Notes: generated from the letters alone by a model not told the origin. A stretch of DNA of 64,000 bases from Pseudomonas putida S13.1.2 (GCF_000498395.2 NZ_CP010979.1:2728001-2792000); one strand, 5' to 3'. Shown: positions 49,463 to 58,720, counted from the stretch's first letter. Program-made: numbers and translations.

Positions 49463-50796
49463 GCCGGCTGTTGTTGGCGCTGCCGTTGCTGGGGTTGTCG
49501 ACCTTTGCCCTGGCCGACTCCGCCCAGTCGCAAAGCAACGGTTTTGTCGAAGACAGCAGCTGGAACATGCTCAACCGCAGCGTATTCGACCAACGCGACT
49601 ACAAGCACGGTGGGCGCAACAGTGCCGCGCGCAATGCCTACAAACCGCGCAGCGAACGTAATGGCAAGGCTGAGGAATGGGCCTACGGTTTGATGGGGAC
49701 ATTTCAGTCCGGCTTCACCCAAGGCCTGATCGGTATTGGCGTCGATGCCCATGCCTATCTGGGCGTACAACTCGACAGTGGCGGCGGGCGGGCGGGCAAA
49801 GCGCGCCTGCTGGGGGTGGACAACGATGGGCACCCGAAAAACGAATACAGCCGCGCAGGCGCAGCGCTGAAGTTGCGGGCGTCCAATACCGTGCTCTCCT
49901 ATGGCGAGCAACGCGTCAAGACCCCGGTATTCAGCTCTTCCGACAGCCGCCTGCTGCCCGAGACCGCTACAGGGTTCTTCCTCACCAGCAACGAGTTCGA
50001 CACGCTCAAGCTGCTGGCCGGGCACTTCAACGAAAGCACCGACCGCAATGCCTCCAGCCACGACCAGGGCTTCGTGGTGAACTACTCCAACGGCAAACAG
50101 GGCAACAGTTTCGACCTGGCCGGCGTGGTGTGGAACCCCGGCGCAGCCTTCAGCGGCAGCCTGTACACCTCGCGCTACGAGGACAGCTGGAACCAGCACT
50201 ACCTGGGCAGCACCCTCAGCCACGCGCTGGATGACCGACGCAGCATCAGCCTGGACCTGAACCTGTACCGCACCACAGACACTGGCAAGGCGCTGTCCGG
50301 GCGCATCGACAACACCACCTGGAGCCTGGTCTCGCGCTACAACCAGGGGCCGCACGGTTTCAGCCTTGGCTGGCAGCAGGTAGACGGCAACACCCCGTTC
50401 GACTACGTGACACGAGGGGCAATCTTCATTGCCAACGCGGTGCAGATGTCGGACTTCAACGCACCGAACGAGAAGTCCTGGCAGGCACGCTATGACCTGA
50501 ACATGGGGGCGTATGGGGTGCCGGGGCTGAACCTGACAGCGTTGTATGTGCGGGGGTTCGATATCGACGGCACGCATGTCGACCCCAATGGCGGGTATGC
50601 GTACCTGGGGTATGGCAAGGGTGGCAAGCATTGGGAACGCGACCTCGAGGCGAGGTATGTGGTGCAGAGTGGCAAGGCCAAGGGGACGACGTTCTCGGTG
50701 AGGCACAACGTGCACCGGGGAAATACGGCGCAGGCTGAGCTGGACGGGGACCAGATACGGTTGGCGGTGGAGTGGCCGTTGTCCGGGGGGTTCTGA
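49459..50796 (+). CDS. OprD-family porin, last gene of cobalamin operon
   Basis: A 445-residue outer-membrane porin with a signal peptide (LLLALPLLGLSTFALA) and the OprD pattern NGFVEDSSWNMLNRSVFDQR, then YKHGGRNSA, later TTFSVRHNVHRGNTAQAELD. It ends in Phe. It shares the operon by ATGA overlap with pseudoazurin. OprD porins pass amino acids, small acids and perhaps chelates; the substrate here might be a cobalt chelate, but that is inferred from the operon. Confidence 0.9.
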   Translation: MSRLLLALPLLGLSTFALADSAQSQSNGFVEDSSWNMLNRSVFDQRDYKHGGRNSAARNAYKPRSERNGKAEEWAYGLMGTFQSGFTQGLIGIGVDAHAYLGVQLDSGGGRAGKARLLGVDNDGHPKNEYSRAGAALKLRASNTVLSYGEQRVKTPVFSSSDSRLLPETATGFFLTSNEFDTLKLLAGHFNESTDRNASSHDQGFVVNYSNGKQGNSFDLAGVVWNPGAAFSGSLYTSRYEDSWNQHYLGSTLSHALDDRRSISLDLNLYRTTDTGKALSGRIDNTTWSLVSRYNQGPHGFSLGWQQVDGNTPFDYVTRGAIFIANAVQMSDFNAPNEKSWQARYDLNMGAYGVPGLNLTALYVRGFDIDGTHVDPNGGYAYLGYGKGGKHWERDLEARYVVQSGKAKGTTFSVRHNVHRGNTAQAELDGDQIRLAVEWPLSGGF

Positions 50797-50810
50797 TAGA
50801 CCGAGTTGCG

Positions 50811-50925
50811 TGATGGAGCCTGGGGCTGCTTTGCAGCCCATCGCGACGCAAGGCCGCTCCTACAGGAATCGCGAAAAGCCGGGACTGCGCGACGCCTGTA
50901 GGAGCGGCCCAGGCTCCATCAGGCG
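50811..50925. repeat. REP-like inverted repeat (GTAGGAGCGGCC type)
   Basis: It is built of GATGGAGCCTGGG and its inverse, with AGGCCGCTCCTAC and GTAGGAGCGGCC inside. It belongs to the same class as the elements at 54997 and 60214. It ends at the stop of the minus-strand gene. Confidence 0.8.
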
Positions 50926-51242
50926 AGCGAGCTACCCGCAGGCAGCAACCCCCACTGCGCCCGCTCCTCCTCACTCATCGCTGCCAGCACCTCGGCAAAC
51001 GTGCGTTCCAGCTCCGAACTGACATTGCCAAACACCTTGTAATTGGTCAGCAAATACCGCTTCACCGCCCTCGGCCAACGGCGTTCTTTGTGCGCCGCAT
51101 TGATGATGCCCTTGGCGTCATGGTAGGTCGCCCCACGCCACAGTTCTGTTAGCCTTTTTTCAAAATCCGCAAAGGTCCACAGGTCGGTGCGGTCTTCGAA
51201 TTCGTCCAGCAATTTGAGTTTGTACAGGGCCATGTGTGGCAT
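50919..51242 (-). CDS. Hypothetical protein, 107 residues
   Basis: A basic helical protein starting MPHMALYKLKLLDEFEDRTD, with DLWTFADFEKRLTELWRGA and later ELERTFAEVLAAMSEEERAQ. GGGAGA lies six bases before the ATG at 51242. No domain was recognised. Its gene ends at the edge of a REP-like repeat. Confidence 0.6.
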   Translation of the reverse strand: MPHMALYKLKLLDEFEDRTDLWTFADFEKRLTELWRGATYHDAKGIINAAHKERRWPRAVKRYLLTNYKVFGNVSSELERTFAEVLAAMSEEERAQWGLLPAGSSLA

Positions 51243-51364
51243 CGTGAGTCTCCCTCTGGTGCAGTGAACAAGCCGTGCACAGGGGAAGGTAAGCAAGCCG
51301 GGCCGGTTTTGAAATGAACGCGTCGATCAGGCCCAACGCGCCGGTGTAGGCGCTTTCCCACAGG

Positions 51365-51862
51365 TCAGGGCAATCGCAAGTGCATGTGCGTGGTCTGCCA
51401 GACCGGGTCTTGCTCCACATCCACCACCGCAAACCCTTGCCGCTCCCAGAACGCAATCGCACCCGGCAGAAACGGATGCGTATGCAGGTACAGGCAGTCG
51501 ATACCTGCCTGCTCCGCCCGTTCGCGCAACGCGCCGAACAACGCGGCAGCCAGGCCATGCCTGCGGTAGGCCGGCAGCACGAACAGGCGCACCACCTCGG
51601 CTACCCGCTCGGCGTGATAATCAAGCTGGGCAAAGCGGTGGTCATAGGGCACGTAGCCGATCACCGCAACCAGCTGCCCGTCATCACGGGCCTCAAGAAA
51701 GCACCCCGCGCCATCCAGGTAGGTCTGGGCAAAATGCGCAAGGTCGTGCGGCAGTGGCGCTTTTGCAAGCATCGGGAACAGCTCGCGGCGAGCGCTATCG
51801 ACAAACGCCACGACTTCGGCAATGGCGACGCGCGCCACGGGTTGCAGGGTCCAGTTCGGCAT
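51365..51862 (-). CDS. GNAT family N-acetyltransferase
   Basis: A 165-residue protein with GNAT motif A VVRLFVLPAYRRHGLAAALF, then LHTHPFLPGAIAFWERQGF. The substrate is unknown. The start ATG 51862 begins MPNWTLQPVARVAIAEV; the longer frame upstream lacks domain sequence. Its promoter would lie in the 130-base spacer before the lipoprotein gene, which is divergent. Confidence 0.85.
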   Translation of the reverse strand: MPNWTLQPVARVAIAEVVAFVDSARRELFPMLAKAPLPHDLAHFAQTYLDGAGCFLEARDDGQLVAVIGYVPYDHRFAQLDYHAERVAEVVRLFVLPAYRRHGLAAALFGALRERAEQAGIDCLYLHTHPFLPGAIAFWERQGFAVVDVEQDPVWQTTHMHLRLP

Positions 51863-51992
51863 GGGGCTGTTGGCAGTGGTTGGAGGGCAAGGTTCTACCC
51901 CACTGTGCCGTTCAAGGCAAATCACAAAGCTCGTCGTGGCCAGGCCGACATCGGTATAATCGGGAGTCTTCACTGCCCGACCAGGCCATGCC

Positions 51993-52472
51993 ATGCCTCG
52001 CTTCCAGAAGTTGCTGTTGCCCCTGCTGCTGACTGCCGCCCTCACCGCCTGCGACCAGAAGCCCACGCGTGAAGATCAGATCCTCGCTCAGTTGCCGCTG
52101 CAGGATGCCTATACCCACAACATCGAGCGCATGGCGGCGCTGCTCGGCCGCACTCATCCGCAGCTGTCGCAAGCCACCATCCAGGATGTACTGCGCAAGT
52201 ACCTGACCGTCGAGGACCAGCGCCAGGACCTGTTCCGGCTGTACAGCGAAAAGAACTTCAGCGACGCCGAATTTGCCACCATCGTTGCTGCCACCCAGGA
52301 CCCAGCCAAGGCCAGGGCCCTGGAAGACACCGAAGCGGGCAAGCGCCTGAGCGAAAAACTCACCGCGCTGATGCGCGAAACCGCTCGCGACGTCAAGGTG
52401 CAAGCGCTGGTCGAGCGGCGCATGCAGCAGGTGGAAGACGAGCTGAACGCACTGGACAGGCCTGGTTCCTAA
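51993..52472 (+). CDS. Small lipoprotein, helical, unknown role
   Basis: A 159-residue protein with signal peptide and lipobox (LLLPLLLTAALTAC). The mature part is helical and charged with DLFRLYSEKNFSDAEFATIV. It has no known domain. It lies 63 bases before the diguanylate cyclase gene; both may be one transcript. Confidence 0.7.
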   Translation: MPRFQKLLLPLLLTAALTACDQKPTREDQILAQLPLQDAYTHNIERMAALLGRTHPQLSQATIQDVLRKYLTVEDQRQDLFRLYSEKNFSDAEFATIVAATQDPAKARALEDTEAGKRLSEKLTALMRETARDVKVQALVERRMQQVEDELNALDRPGS

Positions 52473-52535
52473 CGCGGCGCCCCACTCCCACTAGCGCGAA
52501 AGGTCGTCGCCACTTTCAATCACTCGAGGTCAGGA

Positions 52536-54107
52536 TTGCCACACGCCAAGCACGGATTGCGCCTGGATCTACGCACACTCATTCTGGTGCTCTGCGCACT
52601 CACTGCCCTGGTCATGCTGTGCGCCAGCTATTTCGCCAGCTACCGGGTGCAGCGCCAGTTGCTGATCGACCACGCCCTGGAAGCCAACCGGGTGTATGCG
52701 ATGAAGCTGGCCAGCATCACCGAGACCTTCATCGGCAACGCCCAGCAGCAGCTGACGTTCAGCGCCGGCGTACAAGGCCGGCAGCTAAGCGATGCCGCTG
52801 CGCTGCTGGTGGAAACCGACCGTGTACTGAGCCAGAGCATGGCCTTCAACTCCACCTTCGCGATCGATGCCAACGGCGTGCTGCTGGCAGTATCCCCCGC
52901 CCCGCTGCGCCACCTGGTCGGCACCCACGTCCAGTCGCCCGGCGCTCAGGAAGCACTGCAAGAGCGCCGCCCGCTGGTTTCCACACCCTACCTTTCGGCG
53001 GCCGACAACCTGGTGGTGGCGCTGTCGCAACCCATGTTCGACAGCAACGGTCGCTACATGGGGTATGTCGGTGGCAGCCTGTACCTGCGTGAACGCAACA
53101 TCCTCAACAGCCTGCTGGGCGAACATTTCTACAAGGACGGTTCGTACCTGTATGTGGTCGACCGCAACCGCCGCCTGCTGTATCACCCTGATAGCGAACG
53201 GGTAGGCACAGTGGTGGAGGGCAACGCGCTGATCGACCAGTTGGCGACACTAAACAATGGTACTCGGCAAATCACCAACAGCCTGGGTGTAGAAATGCTC
53301 GCCGGGTTCGCCACTGTACCCAGCGCCGGCTGGGGGGTGGTGGCGCAGCAACCGCTGGCGCAGACGGTGACGCCACTGAACCACCTGATCCTCAACGTGG
53401 TGGGCACCTCTGCGCCCCTGGCGCTGGTGGGCTGCCTGTTGCTGTGGTGGCTGGCCATGACCATCGCCCGGCCGCTGTGGCAACTGGCTGCCGGTGCCCG
53501 CTCGATGGACCGTGCAGGCACCGCCGAGCGCTTGCATCGCGTGCGGGCGTGGTACTTCGAGGCGGCCGAGCTCAAGCGCGCCCTGTTGTTCGGGCTGAAC
53601 CTGCTGCAGGAGCGCATCGGCCGGCTCAACCGCGACGCCCAGACCGATCCGCTGACTGGCCTGGGCAACCGCCGCAGCCTGGAATTCAGCCTGTCATTGC
53701 TGCAAGCCGAAGGCCGGGCCTTTGCGGCCATCGTGCTGGACATCGACCATTTCAAACGGGTCAATGACAACCATGGGCACGAGGTCGGCGACCAGGTGCT
53801 GCGTCGGCTGGCAGAGTTGATGCGCCGCTGCTGCCGTGAGGGCGACCTGCTGTGCCGCACCGGGGGCGAGGAATTCTTGATGCTGCTGCCGGGCGCCAGC
53901 CTGGAGGTGGCCACAGTGGTGGCCGAGCGTCTGCGGGTAACGGTGCAGGATACGCCCGTGCAGCCGGTGGGCGCGGTGACGGTTTCACTGGGGGTGGCAC
54001 GCTGGGATGGCGAGGCGGGCAGCGAGCCTGTGGAAGCATTGAGCCAGGCTGACCGGGCGCTTTACCAGGCAAAGCAGGGAGGGCGCAATCGAGTGTGCGC
54101 TGCCTGA
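52536..54107 (+). CDS. Diguanylate cyclase with dCache-type sensor
   Basis: A 523-residue membrane protein: first helix about residues 11-32, periplasmic dCache-like sensor (about 40-285) with the block SQSMAFNSTFAIDANGVLLA, second helix (LNVVGTSAPLALVGCLLLWW, about 285-310), HAMP-like linker and GGDEF domain. The active site is GGEEF (443-447). The inhibitory site RxxD (R434, D437) is complete and lies five residues before it. It should make c-di-GMP in response to a ligand, and be inhibited by product. The start is TTG with GAGG upstream. Confidence 0.92.
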   Translation: MPHAKHGLRLDLRTLILVLCALTALVMLCASYFASYRVQRQLLIDHALEANRVYAMKLASITETFIGNAQQQLTFSAGVQGRQLSDAAALLVETDRVLSQSMAFNSTFAIDANGVLLAVSPAPLRHLVGTHVQSPGAQEALQERRPLVSTPYLSAADNLVVALSQPMFDSNGRYMGYVGGSLYLRERNILNSLLGEHFYKDGSYLYVVDRNRRLLYHPDSERVGTVVEGNALIDQLATLNNGTRQITNSLGVEMLAGFATVPSAGWGVVAQQPLAQTVTPLNHLILNVVGTSAPLALVGCLLLWWLAMTIARPLWQLAAGARSMDRAGTAERLHRVRAWYFEAAELKRALLFGLNLLQERIGRLNRDAQTDPLTGLGNRRSLEFSLSLLQAEGRAFAAIVLDIDHFKRVNDNHGHEVGDQVLRRLAELMRRCCREGDLLCRTGGEEFLMLLPGASLEVATVVAERLRVTVQDTPVQPVGAVTVSLGVARWDGEAGSEPVEALSQADRALYQAKQGGRNRVCAA

Positions 54108-54214
54108 GCCTCGTGTGAAACCAGCAGCTGTAACAATCTTTGTCATAAAACTGTCGTGTTCCGGTCATAGGATTGACCCCAACCTGACATTTTCATTTCA
54201 TGGATGAGCGTCTC

Positions 54215-54991
54215 ATGCGTCGTGTGGTTTTCAATCAGAAAGGTGGCGTCGGCAAGTCCAGCATCGCCTGCAACCTCGCCGCTGCCAGTGCCGCCGAGGG
54301 TTACCGGACTTTGCTGGTCGACCTCGACCCACAGGCCAATGCCACCTACTACCTGACCGGCCTGGTCAACGACGCCATTCCTGCCGGCATCGCCGATTTC
54401 TTCCGCCAGACCCTGTCAGCGGTCACGGCGGCCGGCAAGAAGCACCGGGTGGCGATCACCGAAACCCGCTACAGCAACCTGCACCTGGTCACCGCCAGCC
54501 CCGACCTCAGCGACCTGCAAAGCAAGCTGGAGAGCAAGTTCAAGATCAACAAGCTGCGCAAGTTGCTGGTGGAACTGGGCGAGGATTACGAGCGGATCTA
54601 CATCGACACCCCGCCGGCGCTCAATTTCTACACCTTCAGCGCGCTTGTTGCGGCAGAGCGCCTGCTGATACCGTTCGACTGCGACAGCTTCTCGCGCCAG
54701 GCCCTGCACAGTGTCATGGCCGAGGTCGAGGAACTGCGCCAGGACCACAACCCGGCGTTGCAGGTAGAAGGTGTGGTGGTCAACCAGTTCGCAGGGCGCA
54801 CCGCCCTGCATCAGACCCTGGTCGAGCAGTTGCGCAGCGAAGGCCTGCCGGTGCTGCCGGTGTACCTGAGCAGTTCGATCAAGATGCGTGAATCGCACCA
54901 GGCCTCGGTGCCGTTGGTGCACCTGGCGCCACGGCACAAACTGGCGATGGAGTTTGTCGATTTGCTGGATGTGCTGGAGCGGGCGGCCTGA
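54215..54991 (+). CDS. ParA-family ATPase
   Basis: A 258-residue protein with a deviant Walker A (KGGVGKSS, residues 9-16), LLVDLDPQANATYYLTG and IYIDTPPALNFYTFSALVAA. It is a monocistronic chromosomal ParA/Soj relative without ParB beside it. Such orphan ATPases may position proteins. ATG 54215 is chosen over 54200, because a GGATGAG lies before it and a family start MRRVVFNQKG is obtained. Confidence 0.88.
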   Translation: MRRVVFNQKGGVGKSSIACNLAAASAAEGYRTLLVDLDPQANATYYLTGLVNDAIPAGIADFFRQTLSAVTAAGKKHRVAITETRYSNLHLVTASPDLSDLQSKLESKFKINKLRKLLVELGEDYERIYIDTPPALNFYTFSALVAAERLLIPFDCDSFSRQALHSVMAEVEELRQDHNPALQVEGVVVNQFAGRTALHQTLVEQLRSEGLPVLPVYLSSSIKMRESHQASVPLVHLAPRHKLAMEFVDLLDVLERAA

Positions 54992-54996
54992 CAGAC

Positions 54997-55123
54997 CCTG
55001 GGGGCGCTCTGCGCCCCTTTCGCGACGCGAGGCCGCTCCTACAAAGGATCGCGGCAGCCGCAAATTGACGCGATCCTCTGTAGGAGCAGCCTTGCGTCGC
55101 GACGGGCTGCAACGCAGCCCCAA
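54997..55123. repeat. REP-like inverted repeat (GTAGGAGCGGCC type)
   Basis: The arms contain GCGACGCGAGGCCGCTCCTA and TGTAGGAGCAGCCTTGCGTC. It stands between the ParA gene and the DUF2946 gene and may end ParA transcription. Confidence 0.82.
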
Positions 55124-55178
55124 AATCCCGAAGTAAAAGCACTACCCGACCGTTCATCAGGGTGGTAGATTCGCCGCC

Positions 55179-55589
55179 ATGAAAACCACCCGGCACACTC
55201 GCACGCTGACTGCCTGGACGCTCTATGCCAGCGTCCTGTTCAGCCTGTTGCTGTGCGGCCTGCACCATGGCCAGATGGGTGGCCTGCGCCTGGCCGGCCT
55301 GGAAGGCGGCTTCTGCTCGGTCAACAGCGAACACGGCGTGGCCATCGACCTGGACGGTGCCGGCGGTGACCAGCACATGGCCCAGCTCGACTGCCCGGTG
55401 TGCTCCTCGTTTGGCCTGGCCGTACCGCTCAGCAGCGGCGGCTGGTCATTCACCCCGGCGCAAGCCGTGGCCACCTCGCCCATCGTCGTGCGCAGCTGGG
55501 CACAACCGCCGCCGCGCTACCAACGCCCCGCCCTCAACCCCCGCGCCTCCCCCGCCGTCTCCCCCGCAGCCGTACTTCATTTCGCCTGA
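55179..55589 (+). CDS. DUF2946 family protein
   Basis: A 136-residue exported protein: an N-terminal helix (TAWTLYASVLFSLLLCGLHH), then a segment with His and the motif DCPVCSSFGLAVP, typical of DUF2946. The C-terminal tail is Pro-rich. In Pseudomonas these proteins often precede a TonB receptor gene, as here, and have been linked to copper; the link is family context, not proven here. Confidence 0.8.
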   Translation: MKTTRHTRTLTAWTLYASVLFSLLLCGLHHGQMGGLRLAGLEGGFCSVNSEHGVAIDLDGAGGDQHMAQLDCPVCSSFGLAVPLSSGGWSFTPAQAVATSPIVVRSWAQPPPRYQRPALNPRASPAVSPAAVLHFA

Positions 55590-55657
55590 CTTCAGCCGGG
55601 CGCACCTGCGTGCGCGCTCGCCGTCAGCCATGACCTTTGCGTGGAAGACACACAAAC

Positions 55658-57808
55658 ATGCTTCGCAAGACCTCCCTGGTGCTCCTCATGGGTACCTGCA
55701 GCTTTGCCTGCGCTGAAACCGCCCCTGTCGAACTCGGCGCCACCACCATCGACGGCGAACGCGACGCCGCCAGCGGCGTGCAGCTGGACGAGCCGATCCG
55801 TACCGGTTCGCGCCTTGGCCTGACCGCGCGAGAAACGCCCGCCTCGGTCAGCGTCTCGGACCGCCGCCTGATCGAAGAACGCGGCGCCAAAGACAGCCAG
55901 GACGTGGTCAACGCCATGACCGGTGTCAACGCCTCCGCCAACCCAGGCTTTGGCGGCTTCGTCGCCTATCGCGGCTTTACCCAGAACCAGGTCACCCAGT
56001 TGTACAACGGCATCAACCTGGGCTACAGCAGCGCCACCCGGCCAGTGGACGCCTGGGTACTCGACCGTGTCGAGCTGATTGGTGGGCCGTCTTCGTTCCT
56101 GCATGGCGCAGGCGCAGTGGGTGGTTCGATCAACTACATCACCAAGCTCGCCAGCCGCGACCAGCAGATCATTGACGGGCGTATCCGCTATGGCAGTTTC
56201 GACGACAGCGAAGTGGCGTTCGGGATCAACCAGGCGCTGGCCAGCAACCCCGCCGATGCCAACCATTTCATGCGCCTGGACTTCAGCCGCGGGCATGGCA
56301 ACGGCTACGTCGACCGCAATGAACGGCATACCGACAGCCTGGCCTTTTCGCTGCTCAGCGACCTGGCACCCGACCTCACGCACACCCTGGCGCTGGAGTA
56401 CCAGGAAGACCGCGAAGACAGCCCGTACTGGGGCTCACCGATCCTGCCCGGGCGCAGCACGATGAAGATCGACAACAGCCGCCGCTTCGAAAACTACAAC
56501 GTCGCTGACGGCCGTTATGAGCAACGGGTGCGCTGGCTGCGTTCGATCCTCGACTACCAGATCAGCGACAGCACCAGCGTGCAGAACACCCTGTACCACT
56601 ACAACGCCCAGCGCGATTACCGCAACCTCGAACGCTACGCCTACACCAGCGATGGCAAGGTGCAGCGCAGCAGCCCTTACCTGCAGCGCCACGACCAAAA
56701 CCTGCTGGGCGACCGCATCGAGCTGCGCCACGATAACCAGCTGCTCGGCCTGGTCAGCCAATGGTCGCTGGGGCTGGAGTACTCGCGCATGCGCCAGACG
56801 CTCTACCCCACCTCCGCCAGCTGGAGTGACGTGGTCGATGCCGAGCACTTCGACCCCGGCAGCTTCGATGACATCCCCGGGGTGAATGCCGGCCTGACCA
56901 AGCAACGCCACCACGAGGTCATCAACCGCGCAGTGTTCGCCGAAAACCGCTTGCAGCTGACCGAGCGCCTGGCCCTGCTGACCGCCCTGCGCTACGACTA
57001 CCTGGACATGGAAGTGACCAACTACGGCGCAGTCTCCCCCACCTCGCCGGCCTATTTCGAACGGCGCTGGGAACCGCTTTCCGGGCGCATCGGCCTGACC
57101 TATGCGTTGACACCTTCGGCCAGCGTGTACGTGCAGTACAGCTCTTCGGCCGATTTACCGGCCGGTTCGCTGGCAGCGGCGACCTACTCCAACGTCGGGC
57201 TGTTCGACCTGTCCAAGGGCGAGCAGTGGGAAGTGGGCAGCAAGTTCGACTTCCTCGACGGGCGCGGTGCCGCCACGCTGGCGCTGTACCAGATCGTGCG
57301 CAAGGACTTTGCCGTGCGCGACTCGAACGACGCCAACCTCACAGTCCAGGCCGGGCAACAGACCTCACGCGGTGTCGAACTGTCCGGGCGCCTGCAGGTA
57401 ACGCCGAAACTGCTGGCCGAGGCCAACTATGCCTATGTCGATGCGCAGTACGATGAGTTCAACGAGGCGGTCAACGGCCTATCGGTTTCACGCAAGGGCA
57501 ATGCACCGACCAACGTACCGGCCAATATCGCCAACCTGTGGCTGACCTACAGCGTGTCGTCGGCATGGTCGGTAGGCGCGGACGGGCGCTACGTGGGCTC
57601 GGTGTATGCCGACAACGCCAACAGCCTCAAGGCCCCGGCCTACACCCTGTTCGGCGCGTTTGCCCGCTACCGGCTGGATGAGCACACCACGCTGACCGGG
57701 CGGGTGCGCAACCTGACCGATGAGGTGTATGCCAAGCAGGCCTACAACAGCCAGTACTACATGGGGCCGCCACGCACTTTCGAGCTGGCGCTGGACGTGC
57801 GCTTCTGA
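55658..57808 (+). CDS. TonB-dependent receptor next to DUF2946
   Basis: A 716-residue receptor: signal peptide (TSLVLLMGTCSFACA), plug (GLTARETPASVSVSDRRLIE, then VELIGGPSSFLHGAGAVGGS) and a barrel ending TFELALDVRF. The N-terminal SRLGLTARETPASVS is shared with the receptor at 42365 (SRLGLSALETPAS), so the two are related paralogues. No riboswitch is seen here. The ligand is unknown; copper is possible given the DUF2946 neighbour. ATG 55658 is preferred over the upstream TTG. Confidence 0.88.
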   Translation: MLRKTSLVLLMGTCSFACAETAPVELGATTIDGERDAASGVQLDEPIRTGSRLGLTARETPASVSVSDRRLIEERGAKDSQDVVNAMTGVNASANPGFGGFVAYRGFTQNQVTQLYNGINLGYSSATRPVDAWVLDRVELIGGPSSFLHGAGAVGGSINYITKLASRDQQIIDGRIRYGSFDDSEVAFGINQALASNPADANHFMRLDFSRGHGNGYVDRNERHTDSLAFSLLSDLAPDLTHTLALEYQEDREDSPYWGSPILPGRSTMKIDNSRRFENYNVADGRYEQRVRWLRSILDYQISDSTSVQNTLYHYNAQRDYRNLERYAYTSDGKVQRSSPYLQRHDQNLLGDRIELRHDNQLLGLVSQWSLGLEYSRMRQTLYPTSASWSDVVDAEHFDPGSFDDIPGVNAGLTKQRHHEVINRAVFAENRLQLTERLALLTALRYDYLDMEVTNYGAVSPTSPAYFERRWEPLSGRIGLTYALTPSASVYVQYSSSADLPAGSLAAATYSNVGLFDLSKGEQWEVGSKFDFLDGRGAATLALYQIVRKDFAVRDSNDANLTVQAGQQTSRGVELSGRLQVTPKLLAEANYAYVDAQYDEFNEAVNGLSVSRKGNAPTNVPANIANLWLTYSVSSAWSVGADGRYVGSVYADNANSLKAPAYTLFGAFARYRLDEHTTLTGRVRNLTDEVYAKQAYNSQYYMGPPRTFELALDVRF

Positions 57809-57817
57809 TGTGAAGGG

Positions 57818-57843
57818 CGGTATCGGCCATGGCGCCGATACCG
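57818..57843 (+). terminator. Hairpin after TonB receptor
   Basis: CGGTATCGGC pairs with GCCGATACCG over a six-base loop. The stem is strong, but T residues are few, so it is a possible terminator or mRNA end structure. Confidence 0.45.
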
Positions 57844-57894
57844 CAAAGCCATACCTTTCCTACACGAAAAGCACACAAAACCCTCAATCATTTT

Positions 57895-57920
57895 GAGTGA
57901 TAATATTCGTTCTCATTACC
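57895..57920 (+). promoter_or_regulatory. Candidate Fur box before lipoprotein gene
   Basis: TGATAATATTCGTTCTCATTA (57898-57918) read on the minus strand has AATGAGAACGAATATTATCA, a Fur-like array of hexamers. The GAGAACGA part is the same as in the site before fecI. It lies about 45 bases before the GTG. Confidence 0.65.
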
Positions 57921-57961
57921 ACCGGCATGAAGGCCGGCTCTATCACATCAAGGAAGTTTCT

Positions 57962-58720
57962 GTGTTCAGATCGTTGTCTCCGGCTATCGTGGCCGCCGCA
58001 ATCATTGCCTTGGCGGGTTGCCAGAACCGGCCTGCCCCCGAGGCGGACAAGCAGGCGCGCCAGACCTTCGTCAGCGACATGCAGCAAGCCCTGAAGCTGG
58101 GCATCGCCACAGCAGACACGGACAAGCAGGTCGGCGTGGTCATGCTGGATGTCAAACTCGACCAGCATTCCGCGCCCATCAGTTGCAAAGCCAGCAAGGC
58201 ACCGATGAAGTACGAAAAGGTGCTGCCTGCCGACCTGACCCGCTCGGACTTCAAGGCGCTGGCCAGCATGGTCGAGGCGCAATGCTGGAAGACCATCTAT
58301 CCCGTGGTGCCCAAGTCGATGCGCGACGAGGACGGCACGGTGGCAATACGTGCGCCGCTGTTCGTGGATCTGCCCGCTGCCGCCCAGGCGCCGGATACGC
58401 CACGGCGCCAGGCCAACGCACAACGTGAATTTTTCTGGCAGCACCTGTTCCGCGAACAGCCGGTCAACAGCATCGGCAGGGCCTCGCTCTATTATGAGGC
58501 GAATGCGCAGGGCAAGGTCCAAGGCTGCCTGGTACAAATCTATCCCCACCCTAACCGGCCGGATGACTTTCGTCTCGATGGCAAGCTGCAAGCCGAACTC
58601 AACAGCCGCTGCATGGCGCTTGACCTGAGCAGCCTGCCGGGCTTCAAGGCTGACATGCACGGCAAAGCCGAAGGCTACAGCGAGCTGGAATACGCGCCAT
58701 GGAAGGTCGGCCGGCTGTAA
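57962..58720 (+). CDS. Predicted iron-regulated lipoprotein, unknown role
   Basis: A 252-residue lipoprotein: signal sequence with lipobox (IVAAAIIALAGC) and a mature part with four Cys (in ISCKAS, EAQCWK, QGCLVQ and SRCMAL) that may pair in the periplasm. No family was recognised. The GTG at 57962 has AAGGAAG five bases upstream; the longer frame from 57893 overlaps the Fur-box-like site and is not used. Expression under low iron is inferred from that site. Confidence 0.72.
   Translation: MFRSLSPAIVAAAIIALAGCQNRPAPEADKQARQTFVSDMQQALKLGIATADTDKQVGVVMLDVKLDQHSAPISCKASKAPMKYEKVLPADLTRSDFKALASMVEAQCWKTIYPVVPKSMRDEDGTVAIRAPLFVDLPAAAQAPDTPRRQANAQREFFWQHLFREQPVNSIGRASLYYEANAQGKVQGCLVQIYPHPNRPDDFRLDGKLQAELNSRCMALDLSSLPGFKADMHGKAEGYSELEYAPWKVGRL

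Noticed and set aside
48961..50841. 626-codon minus-strand frame over pseudoazurin and OprD
   Set aside because: Shadow frame. The plus-strand genes carry copper ligands and the OprD pattern.
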